A stretch of DNA of 9,912 nucleotides from an uncultured Bacteroidales bacterium (GTDB lineage: Bacteria > Bacteroidota > Bacteroidia > Bacteroidales > Muribaculaceae). The notes below the pieces were generated by a model. It worked only from the letters and a program-made list of their open reading frames with translations. It searched no databases and was not told the DNA's origin. The position numbers were made by a program, and so were the translations under genes. Positions 1 to 7,208 of this stretch are shown here, in pieces. How positions within the stretch are numbered: position 1 is the first letter of the stretch; each line of letters opens with the position of its first letter. Location of the stretch: positions 1 through 9,912 of the forward strand of contig USIN01000052.1 in NCBI GenBank assembly GCA_900554715.1, written 5' to 3'.

Positions 1-79
1 GACGCGTCTCGCCACACCCGCTGCTGACAAAGGCCATCGCAGCGGATGCCACGACAAGGGCCGCGGGCAGCAGGCGCAT
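1..79 (-). CDS. N-terminus of a lipoprotein, probably LptC (partial, runs off the window)
   Basis: Reading the minus strand from the ATG at 77-79 gives 26 codons open to the window edge. The peptide starts MRLLPAALVVASAAMAFVSS and continues GCGETR. This is a short basic start, a hydrophobic stretch and a lipobox-like SSGC with the lipidated cysteine at residue 22, so an exported lipoprotein is likely. The frame stays open upstream to the stop of the preceding gene at 152-154 and contains a TTG at 134-136, but the signal peptide begins exactly at the ATG, which decides the start. It lies 72 nt downstream of the outer-membrane protein gene. From memory, the Bacteroidales order coaX, outer-membrane protein, lptC is common, so the inner-membrane-anchored LPS-export component LptC is the best guess. 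That name rests on context alone, since almost none of the mature protein is visible. Any other small lipoprotein is possible. Confidence 0.6.
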   Translation of the reverse strand, partial: MRLLPAALVVASAAMAFVSSGCGETR

Positions 80-151
80 CGTGAGCGATGCCGACAGCTG
101 TCGGCTACTATGACCGGTGGAATGATCTGAGTCCAAATCGCTGAGGATTGA

Positions 152-1405
152 TTAATAAATCTTGCTCTGACGGAACCACATCTCGTTGAAGTTGATGCCG
201 AGTGTGATGTTGAGATAGTTCTCTTTGATCAGAGGATTGGGCGTGGCGCTGCGGTTAATCCACTCGACACCGAGACTGACAATGGTCTTGAACTGCGGCA
301 CGGGGAAGCCGAAACCGGCCGTCAGGCCCCAGTCGCGCAAGTTGTTGCCGTTGATTTTGAGGTAGTCGCGGTTATAAAAGCCGCCGATGCGGTAATGGAT
401 ACGCTCCAGATAATTGCCGCGGGCTTTGGGCTGAATCTGAAAACCGGCTGCAATCTTATACCGGTCGGCGAGCTGCGAGTCGCTGCCATCCTGTCTGAGA
501 CCGTTGTATTTGGCTTTTGACCAGGGCTGATATGTAAAGTCGAGTTCAGCCATAATCTTGTTACGCCACAGATAGTTGACGCCGGCGCCCCAGCTCTCGG
601 CCATAGAGAAGTTGCCCTGAAGGCGACTTTTCTCTTCCTCGGTAGGAGCCTCGTCCTGATTGAGGTCGTATGAGTAGACATAGCTGTGACCGTGGAAGTC
701 TTTGGCGGGACTGTAGGTCAGACCGAGTGTAAGACGGTCCTCGCGGCCGATGTTGATGCCATACTGCGCGCCGATGTCGATGCGCCAGTCGCGCACCTCA
801 AACTGGCGCTCGAAGAGCGTCGTCGAGCCTGTGACAGCCGTCACATAGCTGTCGTTGAATGTCGTGCCGAAGAGATAGGCCACATTGGCGCCGATCGAGA
901 AGCCTTTGAACAGGCGTCCAGACAAGCCGGCGTAGAGCTGGTTGATGCTGCCTGAGCCCTGACGCGACGACGAACCGTTCTCGATGCCGCTGCCGAAGGC
1001 ATAGCCTACCGACGAGTAAGGCAGCAGGCCGACGCTGGCGCCCATATATTTGCCGATGGGAAACTGCATGGTGATATAGCTGAGTCCGCCACCGGTGTTG
1101 TCGTCCTTAATGTTCTTGCCGTCGACTTTCTCGGTCTGCCACAGGCAGGTGATGTCGATGCCCATGTCGAAGAGAAATGTCAGCGAGTCGATGGCGGCGT
1201 ATGACGCCGGATTCATGACGTTGGTCTGACGGCCCGACTGCATGGCATAGCCTACGCCGCCCATTGACTTCTGGGCCGAAGTGGCGTTGTCGTTGAGCAT
1301 ACCGTAGCCATAGCGCGAATAAGGCGTTATGACACCGTTCTGAGCCGTAGCGGCCAGCGACGCGAGCGCGATGGCGCAAGCTGTGATGAATTTAGATATT
1401 TTCAT
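152..1405 (-). CDS. outer-membrane beta-barrel protein of the coaX-linked family (FadL/PorV-like)
   Basis: The 417-residue product has a clear signal peptide (residues 1-21: KISK, a hydrophobic core, then ATA before Gln22). The rest is rich in alternating aromatic and glycine residues typical of outer-membrane strands, for example RYGYGM near the mature start, the segment around 103-135, and LNITLGINFNEMWF at the C-terminus. An NPAS motif at 65-68 recalls the NPA signature near the N-terminus of FadL/TodX and PorV-type barrels. Seen: export signal and barrel pattern. Known: Bacteroidetes carry an uncharacterised barrel of this size next to the type III pantothenate kinase gene. Inferred: an outer-membrane channel or assembly component, substrate unknown. 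Its ATG overlaps the end of coaX by 14 nt and a probable LPS-export lipoprotein gene follows, so it is probably an envelope gene translated from the coaX transcript. No plug, TonB box or TPR region was seen. Confidence 0.85.
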   Translation of the reverse strand: MKISKFITACAIALASLAATAQNGVITPYSRYGYGMLNDNATSAQKSMGGVGYAMQSGRQTNVMNPASYAAIDSLTFLFDMGIDITCLWQTEKVDGKNIKDDNTGGGLSYITMQFPIGKYMGASVGLLPYSSVGYAFGSGIENGSSSRQGSGSINQLYAGLSGRLFKGFSIGANVAYLFGTTFNDSYVTAVTGSTTLFERQFEVRDWRIDIGAQYGINIGREDRLTLGLTYSPAKDFHGHSYVYSYDLNQDEAPTEEEKSRLQGNFSMAESWGAGVNYLWRNKIMAELDFTYQPWSKAKYNGLRQDGSDSQLADRYKIAAGFQIQPKARGNYLERIHYRIGGFYNRDYLKINGNNLRDWGLTAGFGFPVPQFKTIVSLGVEWINRSATPNPLIKENYLNITLGINFNEMWFRQSKIY

Positions 1406-2132
1406 TATAATCGATTATTCTGTTTAGTCCGATTGAAACAAGATTTGGCTCGACGACAGAGTCGAACGCGACTTTATCGGCCACAAGCGCGGCCTGACCG
1501 CCTGTGATGACCGTCGCGGCATCGGGCGACGGCATGTGACGGTGATAATACTCAATCTCGGCGACGACCCCCATGACAGCGCCCGAGCGCAGGGCTGTCT
1601 CGGTGTCATAGCCCCTCAGCGGGGTGTCGCCGTCGGTCTCGACCAGCGGCAGACGGGCGGTGAAGCGGTTGAGCGCTTCGAGACGCATGAAGATGCCGGG
1701 AGCGATGTTGCCGCCGACAAAACGTCCGTCGGGCGACACGAGGTCGTATGTTACCGCCGTTCCGCAGTCGACGACGAGCAGCCAGCGGCCGGGAGCGACG
1801 ACGCGTGCGCCGACAGCGGCGGCGATGCGGTCGCATCCGAGGGTCGACGGGGTGCGATAGTCGAGCGTCAGAGGCATCGGCGTCTGCGAAGTCAGCTCTA
1901 TGACTCTGTCAGACAGGGCGCCTACAGCCTCGACAATGTCATCGGCGCGGTCGCCGACCGACGAATATATCGCGCTGTCGAAGCGGCCCTTATCGCCGTG
2001 ACGACGGGCAAATGCGGCAATCTCCTCAGCATAGTCGCTATGGAAAATGTCGGTGGCGATGATACGGTCATCGTGCCAGACAGCGGCCTTGACGGCCGAA
2101 TTGCCACGGTCAATAGTCAGTTTTAGCCTCAT
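1392..2132 (-). CDS. coaX: type III pantothenate kinase
   Basis: This cytosolic enzyme phosphorylates pantothenate with ATP, the first step of coenzyme A synthesis. The 246-residue product (from the ATG at 2130-2132) has the whole CoaX signature set of the ASKHA fold. It has an N-terminal phosphate loop DRGNS (8-12), GCDR (99-102) with the catalytic-type aspartate 101, DCGTAVT (122-128), where the aspartate binds the monovalent cation in characterised CoaX, GGNIAPG (140-146) and TGG (210-212). The length is normal for the family. An in-frame TTG at 2142-2144 would add four residues, but it is the end of a perfect -7 box, so I reject it as the start. The gene is probably first in a coaX / outer-membrane protein / lipoprotein operon, and its last 14 nt overlap the next start. 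Nothing looks degraded. Identification is very secure. Confidence 0.97.
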   Translation of the reverse strand: MRLKLTIDRGNSAVKAAVWHDDRIIATDIFHSDYAEEIAAFARRHGDKGRFDSAIYSSVGDRADDIVEAVGALSDRVIELTSQTPMPLTLDYRTPSTLGCDRIAAAVGARVVAPGRWLLVVDCGTAVTYDLVSPDGRFVGGNIAPGIFMRLEALNRFTARLPLVETDGDTPLRGYDTETALRSGAVMGVVAEIEYYHRHMPSPDAATVITGGQAALVADKVAFDSVVEPNLVSIGLNRIIDYNENI

Positions 2133-2141
2133 AACAGACAG

Positions 2142-2149
2142 CAAAAGTA
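2142..2149 (-). promoter_or_regulatory. Bacteroidetes -7 promoter box upstream of coaX
   Basis: The minus strand reads TACTTTTG, an exact match to the Bacteroidetes -7 consensus TAnnTTTG. Its last base is 9 nt before the coaX ATG, so a transcript starting a few bases downstream would have almost no leader. I find no TTTG-type -33 element at the usual spacing of about 19-21 bp, which lowers confidence. Confidence 0.45.
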
Positions 2150-2239
2150 CTAATTAGAGTTGAAACAGACTATAGCACATCTTTTAATTTAAACCGTTTA
2201 TGTATTTTTTAACAAATGACGGCATATGGCAGAGCAGCA

Positions 2240-5200
2240 TCAGTCAATGACTGCGTTGTCGCTACGGCCTTTGCGACGGAGCAGCTTCTTCAGCCACGGA
2301 GGCATCCGCTCCCCGCGGGGAAGAGGCAGGTAGTAGAAACAAATTTCAGACACAAGCATGGTCACGACTGCTATAGATACTGATAACACTACCTTGATAG
2401 AAAAGAAAATCGTCAGGGCAAGATATACACCGAATAATACACAACCTGCTACCACCGCTCCGCTTAACACTTCTTGTAACACATAAAAGCGTTTTTGTCG
2501 TATGGCTACATCGGTCAGTCCATGCTTGATTGGGTAAAGTGCTACAGCGATAAGTAATACCACGACAAGAAAATAACCAAGAGCAGCAAATTTCGATGCA
2601 AACCTATCCGTAGACAATGCTGGCAAGTTGAGATAATAACCTATCTTTATCATAGCCATCTCACTCCCACTCATTTCCTTGATAGCCCTGAAGCCTTGAT
2701 ATTCAGGCACATCAACGAAATTTCTCGAACAGCCTTCGGGAACATATAAAGTTATGTTTCTTTTAAACGAATCTGCTAAAACAATCTCACGAGTATATTG
2801 TCTGTCAATTTTACCATCAGAAAGAGTTCTGTAAGGGCTCGATATAGGCAAATATATTTCCTGGAGATCTACAGGACGTTCGCCGAGGAACGAATAGAAA
2901 CCTTTTGCCTTAGCTTTTGGCAAAAAGAAAACCTTGTTCTGTCCTTTATGGTACACTGCATATTGTGTATAATTGTCAGATGCAGTTATTATATCAGTTC
3001 CTTTAAAATTAAACGCATCTTTATACTCAAAATAGTTTGACCTGCCGTTATAATATTCAAATAAATCTTTTTCTCCAAAATATATGCCTGCATCCTTCAA
3101 ACCGGTGAATTCGGTTGCCACATTTCGTCTGAAATAATCATTATCTGTAATAGGTCTCCACGGCCAATATGGCTCGTCTCGTTTGAAAATCCGTTCTCCG
3201 TCATTATCATCACGCACTTTCAATATAACATTTGGAGAACCTTCAAAAGCGTTACGTTTGATATAGGTGTTGGCATTTACTGACACCTCGGTCAGATTAT
3301 CGCAATCAGCAAAAGCATATGAGCCAATATATTTTAGATGATCGGGTAAATATATACTTTCCAGATTGTCACAATTTATAAAGGCCGCATCTCCTATATC
3401 TTCTAACCACATAGGAAAAACAACACCTTTTATTCTACAATCAGCGAAAGAGTTCTTATCAATGTGTTGAGCGCCCGTAGCTGAAAGATCTACTGTGTCT
3501 GTATATTCAGGATTCGCAAATTTCCCGACAGTCGATGTAGGTGTATTAAATAGAAATTGCGTTCCGCTGGCTTTATTAACGCAACAAAGCATTATGTTTT
3601 TAACATTGCCACTAATTATAACATCTTTCATTTCAACAGGGAAGCAAGCCTTCTCTACTTTGTGTGTCACTAATGAGACATCTTTGTTTTTCAAATCCCA
3701 AAGCACACCCTGATCATAGCGATAATTAGCATTACATTTATCAACGATAAGCGCTTTGCAATTAACTATTTCTTTATCTATGTTTATTTTTGCTTCTAAA
3801 CGTTCAACATCTTTGGCGATCATTATCGGCCCGATATTTAGTGTGTTAACTACATTGATATTGATACTTTTCACCAAAGAATCAGGAAGAACTAATTCTG
3901 TCAGCGACGGGCAATCACCAATATATATTCTCAGCTTATTTACACCTTTTGAAGTATTCTCAAATACAATTTTTTTCAAACGACTACACTGAGAAATTGA
4001 AAAGTAGCCAACCTGATCAAAGACCGAATCAGTTTTTACATAAATCGAATCGATATCCGGTCTTCCATAATAGCTAAATGCTCTTGACTTATCAGCTACA
4101 ACATATCCACCTTTGTTTTCAGGTATGTTAGTATCACGATGAAAACATATTGCAGTAAAGACAAGCCCAAACAACAGGATACAAAAAAGGGACATCAAAT
4201 CTTTTAGTCTACTGCGTTTACGATGGTTTCGACTGTCAAATACAGCTTTTGCTATCAGATCGTGGACGAGTTCGACCGGCTGATTGTCGGGGTCATCGTC
4301 AGCGGGTTTGGTGCCTGGAACGTTCTGTAACAGCTTGTATTGACCTTTGAAAAGTGCGTCGGAATCTTTGATATATTTGTTGACATTGCTGCGGAATACC
4401 GTGCGACGGCGGCCTTGCTCATCAACGAGTGACTCGATAAAACCGAGCTCCTTGTCTTTAAGATTTGCAACAGCTTTATTATAGAAATCGCCCAATGGAT
4501 TTTTAGCAATACGGCTAACGGTATTGAGATTAATAACGCCACCTTTGGCGAGTGAATAAAGCTCGCTGCAGACAAGCGACAGAATGGCGGAATCGACTTT
4601 ACCCGAGCGGTTGCGCGAGATGTCGATGATGCGTTTGATGACTTCTTCGCGTTCGTCTTCAGGAATGAGCGAGAAGCCGGTTTTGCTTTTAAGTTCGTCA
4701 ACAGGCTTCTCGATGACCTCGCGAGCCTGAGCGTCAGTGAGCGCTCGCAGTCGGAGGCGGTTGTTTTTCATCGAGCGGTAGCCGAGTTCGTCTATGGCGT
4801 CTTCAAGGCGGAAGAGGTCGTCTTCGCGCACGACGAGCATGATTCTGAAATTGGCCTCGTTATGGCAGACAACGCCCTCGGGACATTGCAGCTCGCTGTC
4901 GTCAATCATCGTGTGTAGGCCTCGGAGCACCTCGCTGCCCTTGTCGCGACTGCCGATAAACAATGCTTCAAACTGATCGAAAACAAGCACGGGGAACACC
5001 TCGCGATTGTCGCTGTCATAGAATTTCGACGAGGCAAACCACAAGGCGATGTTACCGACCGAATCATCGGTGTCATTATCCGTTTTTTGATTGAAACGAC
5101 CGTCTTTGCCGGCGATATAGCGGGTGACATTATGCTTCTCGAGCTGATCTTTGACGGTTTCGATGACATACCCGTCGAAATTGTCGTAGTCAATCTCGGC

Positions 5201-5440
5201 CGGACGCAGCAGCACTGGCAGGTAATTATCGCGGCGCAGCAGTGGGAAGAGTCCGGCCTGCAGCATCGAGGTCTTGCCTATGCCCGATTTGCCGTAGAGC
5301 GTGACAAGCAGATTGTTCTTGACCATCGACAGCAGCGCGAGCGTGATGTCGTGGCGTCCGCTGAATATATAGCGACCTTCGATAACGTCTTCTTCAGTAT
5401 ATGAGACGAGGCCTTTCCAAAGATTACCTTCCTGAATCAT
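2240..5440 (-). CDS. membrane-spanning STAND NTPase with BspA-type leucine-rich repeats
   Basis: The 1066-residue product is a STAND (signal-transduction ATPase) switch protein, closest to the nSTAND1 class. The entry motif WKGLVSYTEEDV runs into FSGR (8-29). The Walker A loop is GKSGIGKT (50-57), Walker B is VLVFDQFEALF (151-161) and a sensor-type strand is FRIMLVVRED (198-207). The winged-helix region ends with LVHDLIAKAV (391-400). A basic stretch (404-413) precedes TM1 (about 414-433). Residues 434-948 carry leucine-rich repeats of about 22 residues, clearest at 663-745, and end with LYVPEGC (898-904), a typical BspA-domain ending. Three more membrane segments lie at about 950-970, 987-1008 and 1012-1036, followed by a strongly basic tail. 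Positive charges place the ATPase, the 971-985 loop and the tail in the cytosol and the repeats outside. Its ATG overlaps the TIR gene stop (ATGA), so it is probably the switch or sensor of that system. Base composition drops sharply past residue ~397. The ligand is unknown. Confidence 0.9.
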   Translation of the reverse strand: MIQEGNLWKGLVSYTEEDVIEGRYIFSGRHDITLALLSMVKNNLLVTLYGKSGIGKTSMLQAGLFPLLRRDNYLPVLLRPAEIDYDNFDGYVIETVKDQLEKHNVTRYIAGKDGRFNQKTDNDTDDSVGNIALWFASSKFYDSDNREVFPVLVFDQFEALFIGSRDKGSEVLRGLHTMIDDSELQCPEGVVCHNEANFRIMLVVREDDLFRLEDAIDELGYRSMKNNRLRLRALTDAQAREVIEKPVDELKSKTGFSLIPEDEREEVIKRIIDISRNRSGKVDSAILSLVCSELYSLAKGGVINLNTVSRIAKNPLGDFYNKAVANLKDKELGFIESLVDEQGRRRTVFRSNVNKYIKDSDALFKGQYKLLQNVPGTKPADDDPDNQPVELVHDLIAKAVFDSRNHRKRSRLKDLMSLFCILLFGLVFTAICFHRDTNIPENKGGYVVADKSRAFSYYGRPDIDSIYVKTDSVFDQVGYFSISQCSRLKKIVFENTSKGVNKLRIYIGDCPSLTELVLPDSLVKSININVVNTLNIGPIMIAKDVERLEAKINIDKEIVNCKALIVDKCNANYRYDQGVLWDLKNKDVSLVTHKVEKACFPVEMKDVIISGNVKNIMLCCVNKASGTQFLFNTPTSTVGKFANPEYTDTVDLSATGAQHIDKNSFADCRIKGVVFPMWLEDIGDAAFINCDNLESIYLPDHLKYIGSYAFADCDNLTEVSVNANTYIKRNAFEGSPNVILKVRDDNDGERIFKRDEPYWPWRPITDNDYFRRNVATEFTGLKDAGIYFGEKDLFEYYNGRSNYFEYKDAFNFKGTDIITASDNYTQYAVYHKGQNKVFFLPKAKAKGFYSFLGERPVDLQEIYLPISSPYRTLSDGKIDRQYTREIVLADSFKRNITLYVPEGCSRNFVDVPEYQGFRAIKEMSGSEMAMIKIGYYLNLPALSTDRFASKFAALGYFLVVVLLIAVALYPIKHGLTDVAIRQKRFYVLQEVLSGAVVAGCVLFGVYLALTIFFSIKVVLSVSIAVVTMLVSEICFYYLPLPRGERMPPWLKKLLRRKGRSDNAVID
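2335..4258. other. AT-rich segment coding the TM1, repeat and C-terminal membrane part of the STAND protein
   Basis: Hand counts of single 60-base lines give about 25% G+C at 3001, 40% at 3421, 35% at 3781 and 32% at 3841. The adjoining ATPase-coding lines give 62% at 4261, 55% at 4801 and 60% at 5221, apart from a local dip to 37-38% at 4441-4560. The change at about 4255-4260 is abrupt and falls at residue ~396, just at the end of the STAND winged-helix region. Composition recovers partly from about 2560 downward and fully in the last 25 or so codons. The reading frame is intact throughout. I read this as a sensor module of foreign origin joined to a resident ATPase module. Strong asparagine, lysine and isoleucine use in the repeat domain could explain part of the shift. 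Confidence 0.6.
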
Positions 5441-6894
5441 GACTGACGGCTTTTAAGTGCTTTTCTGATACGTTCGACGAGTTCGCTGACGGGCTGTTTC
5501 GTCCAGTCGAAGACCGTAACGTTGCTCATTTTCTCGGGAACGACGCGATAGTGATAATCTTTGGTATAGTCATAGCCGAAAGTCGCGACCGGTATGACTT
5601 TCCATTCGGCATTAGCGTCACAGCCGCGCGCCCACTCGTTGGCTCTGTAATACGACTGATTTTCTTTGGGTTCGGGGAGCGACGAATCGTTTTCCCAAGC
5701 GAGAATCTTCTCGCTATCGCTGCGGACGTTTGCCGTCAATAGCGGCAGGAACACGCCGCAACTCTCTATGCCATTGTTGATTTCCTTGTCGAATTCGTCG
5801 CCGCCGCCGAGCTTATAGTGGTCGAGCCAGACAGGTATCTTCTCTTCGACAAGACGGTTGTAGATGCGCATGGCGTTGACATAATCGCGGTGGGTGTAAC
5901 TGATAAAGACGTGACGGTGAAGAGCGTCGGGCTCAATGCCGTAGCGTCCCGTAAATTCTGTCATATTTGCCGTTATCCTGTCGGCAAGTCGCGAGATATA
6001 TTTCTCCGGCTCATCGACGATGTGGACGTTATAGCTCCTCAGATAGTCACGCAAGCGCATGTCTTCCACTGAGTTCTCGATGTCGAAAGGCAGCGCCACG
6101 TCGCCCTTGCTTATATCGCCGCTGGGGCGGAAAGTATGCCAAAGGAAACGGAAAAACCAGTCGTCGAACTTACAGCCGTAGGCAAACAGCTTCTTGCTGC
6201 GGACATAATTAAGTATATTGACAGGCGCTCCGCTGCCGAGCCATACTTTCATTTTCTCGATTTTCTCATTGTCGTTGAGCGCGAAGCTGTTGTTGGTAGC
6301 CTCCGGACGGCCGAATATATAGTAGAGTGTCGGCGGCATCAGCGACTTGTCGCCGTCAACCTTATCGCTCAGGCTTATATCTGTCATCTCTTTCGACGAG
6401 ATACTTCGCACTCTGAGCGAGTCGCCCCACACGTCACTCATTATTTTTTCGACAATAGGCGACGGCGAGGTCGTCAGCACGATCCTGAAGGCTTTCGACT
6501 CAAGCAATGACACAACCGCCGGATTAATCATCGGCCTTGTCAGCCGATTTCTGGAAAAAGCATTGTTGAATAGCGACTTGGCCTTGTCTTTAAGATGAAA
6601 ACAGAGGCTGTTGAAATCACTGAACCAGCTGTCGGGATAATTGTCGTTGCGCGCCAGAGCGTGTGTCAGACTGAGCATCACCGCGTCGGCGTCATCGATG
6701 CCTCCGCAACGGCCGACGTCCATCAGACCACGGCTGCCGATGACAAGCACATAGTCGCCATTGACGGCGCTTTCCGCCGTGCGGGCGATATCGGCCTCAA
6801 GTCTTGCCTCGTCGAGTTCGGCGGGGTCGTATGTGTCTATAAACAGCGACGGGTCGAAGACGCTGCCGGGCTGGGTCACTGATTTCTCTGCCAT
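5437..6894 (-). CDS. SIR2-like / TIR fusion protein, candidate NAD-acting effector
   Basis: The 485-residue, apparently cytosolic product has two domains. The C-terminal TIR domain (about 327-475) shows HVFISYTHRD (328-337), VWLD (355-358), KLGGGDEF (361-368), the VFLPLLT strand (381-387) and WKVIPVAT (431-438). Glu420 in RANEW occupies the place of the catalytic glutamate of NAD-cleaving TIR domains, after an unusually long acidic and polar loop (about 391-414). The N-terminal part (about 46-255) resembles SIR2_2-type proteins: VLVIGSRG (49-56), LTTSPSPIVE (140-149), LYYIFGRPE (190-198) and LFAYGCKFDDWFFR (236-249). However, the expected GAGxS, TTNxD and KLHG signatures read GSRG, TTSP and YIFG, so SIR2 catalysis is doubtful. 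Known: bacterial TIR domains cleave NAD+ or make cyclic ADP-ribose isomers in anti-phage defence. Inferred: the effector of the RyR/TIR/STAND set. It starts 20 nt after the RyR gene and its stop overlaps the STAND gene start. Confidence 0.88.
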   Translation of the reverse strand: MAEKSVTQPGSVFDPSLFIDTYDPAELDEARLEADIARTAESAVNGDYVLVIGSRGLMDVGRCGGIDDADAVMLSLTHALARNDNYPDSWFSDFNSLCFHLKDKAKSLFNNAFSRNRLTRPMINPAVVSLLESKAFRIVLTTSPSPIVEKIMSDVWGDSLRVRSISSKEMTDISLSDKVDGDKSLMPPTLYYIFGRPEATNNSFALNDNEKIEKMKVWLGSGAPVNILNYVRSKKLFAYGCKFDDWFFRFLWHTFRPSGDISKGDVALPFDIENSVEDMRLRDYLRSYNVHIVDEPEKYISRLADRITANMTEFTGRYGIEPDALHRHVFISYTHRDYVNAMRIYNRLVEEKIPVWLDHYKLGGGDEFDKEINNGIESCGVFLPLLTANVRSDSEKILAWENDSSLPEPKENQSYYRANEWARGCDANAEWKVIPVATFGYDYTKDYHYRVVPEKMSNVTVFDWTKQPVSELVERIRKALKSRQS

Positions 6895-6914
6895 AGTCGT
6901 TTGCGGTCTGCGGC

Positions 6915-7208
6915 TCAGTCTTTGACGATTCTGAAGCCGAATTTGGTGATTAGTTTAAGGGTGCCGAGGGCGGTGGCGCGGTCATATTCGCGCTCTGATT
7001 CGGGAAGCTCGTCATAGTCGACGAGACAGGGATGATGTTTGAGGTCGTCGTCGCGCACAGGACCGTAGGTCCACCCCTCGTCGAGGCGCCCCTGCGCCCA
7101 TACATCATGGACGTTGCGGGCAATCTGTTCGACGAGAGGCGACAGTTCGGGCGGCAGAACGACGTCACTGACGTCGACAGGTGCCGGACGGTATGGCTGC
7201 TGTTTCAT
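6915..7208 (-). CDS. stand-alone RyR (ryanodine-receptor repeat) domain protein
   Basis: The 97-residue product is essentially one RyR domain, the repeat first seen in eukaryotic ryanodine receptors and also found as small bacterial proteins. Diagnostic stretches are YRPAPVDVSDVVLPPEL (6-22), VHDVWAQGR (33-41), GWTYGPVRDD (45-54), HPCLVDYDELPESEREYDR (59-77) and the closing TLKLITKFGFRI (83-94). It has no signal peptide, membrane segment or cysteine pair, so it should be cytosolic. The ATG shares one base with the preceding stop (TAATG), and the SIR2/TIR gene starts 20 nt after its own stop, so the three are probably translated from one message. The function of bacterial RyR domains is not settled. 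A ligand-recognition role is suspected, and linkage to a TIR enzyme suggests a nucleotide derived from NAD as a guess. Family assignment is secure and the role is open. Confidence 0.92.
   Translation of the reverse strand: MKQQPYRPAPVDVSDVVLPPELSPLVEQIARNVHDVWAQGRLDEGWTYGPVRDDDLKHHPCLVDYDELPESEREYDRATALGTLKLITKFGFRIVKD

Noticed and set aside
1536..2126. 196-codon open frame on the plus strand opposite coaX
   Set aside because: coaX has all its motifs on the other strand. The antisense translation is arginine- and aspartate-rich with no fold pattern.
2142..2144. TTG as an alternative coaX start
   Set aside because: It is the end of the TACTTTTG promoter box, and an ATG directly before the conserved RLKLTIDRGNS start lies four codons downstream.
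2241..2253. Perfect 6-bp inverted repeat CAGTCA-A-TGACTG at the STAND gene stop
   Set aside because: It is short, lies in coding sequence and is not followed by a T-run in the transcript direction, so a terminator or site-specific element is not supported.
2311..2320. 10-bp palindrome CCCCGCGGGG
   Set aside because: It occurs once, within the codons for PRGE of the STAND C-tail, with no related copies noticed. Chance in G+C-rich coding sequence is sufficient.
4255..4701. 148-codon minus-strand frame inside the STAND gene
   Set aside because: It is a shifted frame of the ATPase-coding region with serine-rich, domain-free translation. The main frame carries the Walker and winged-helix motifs.
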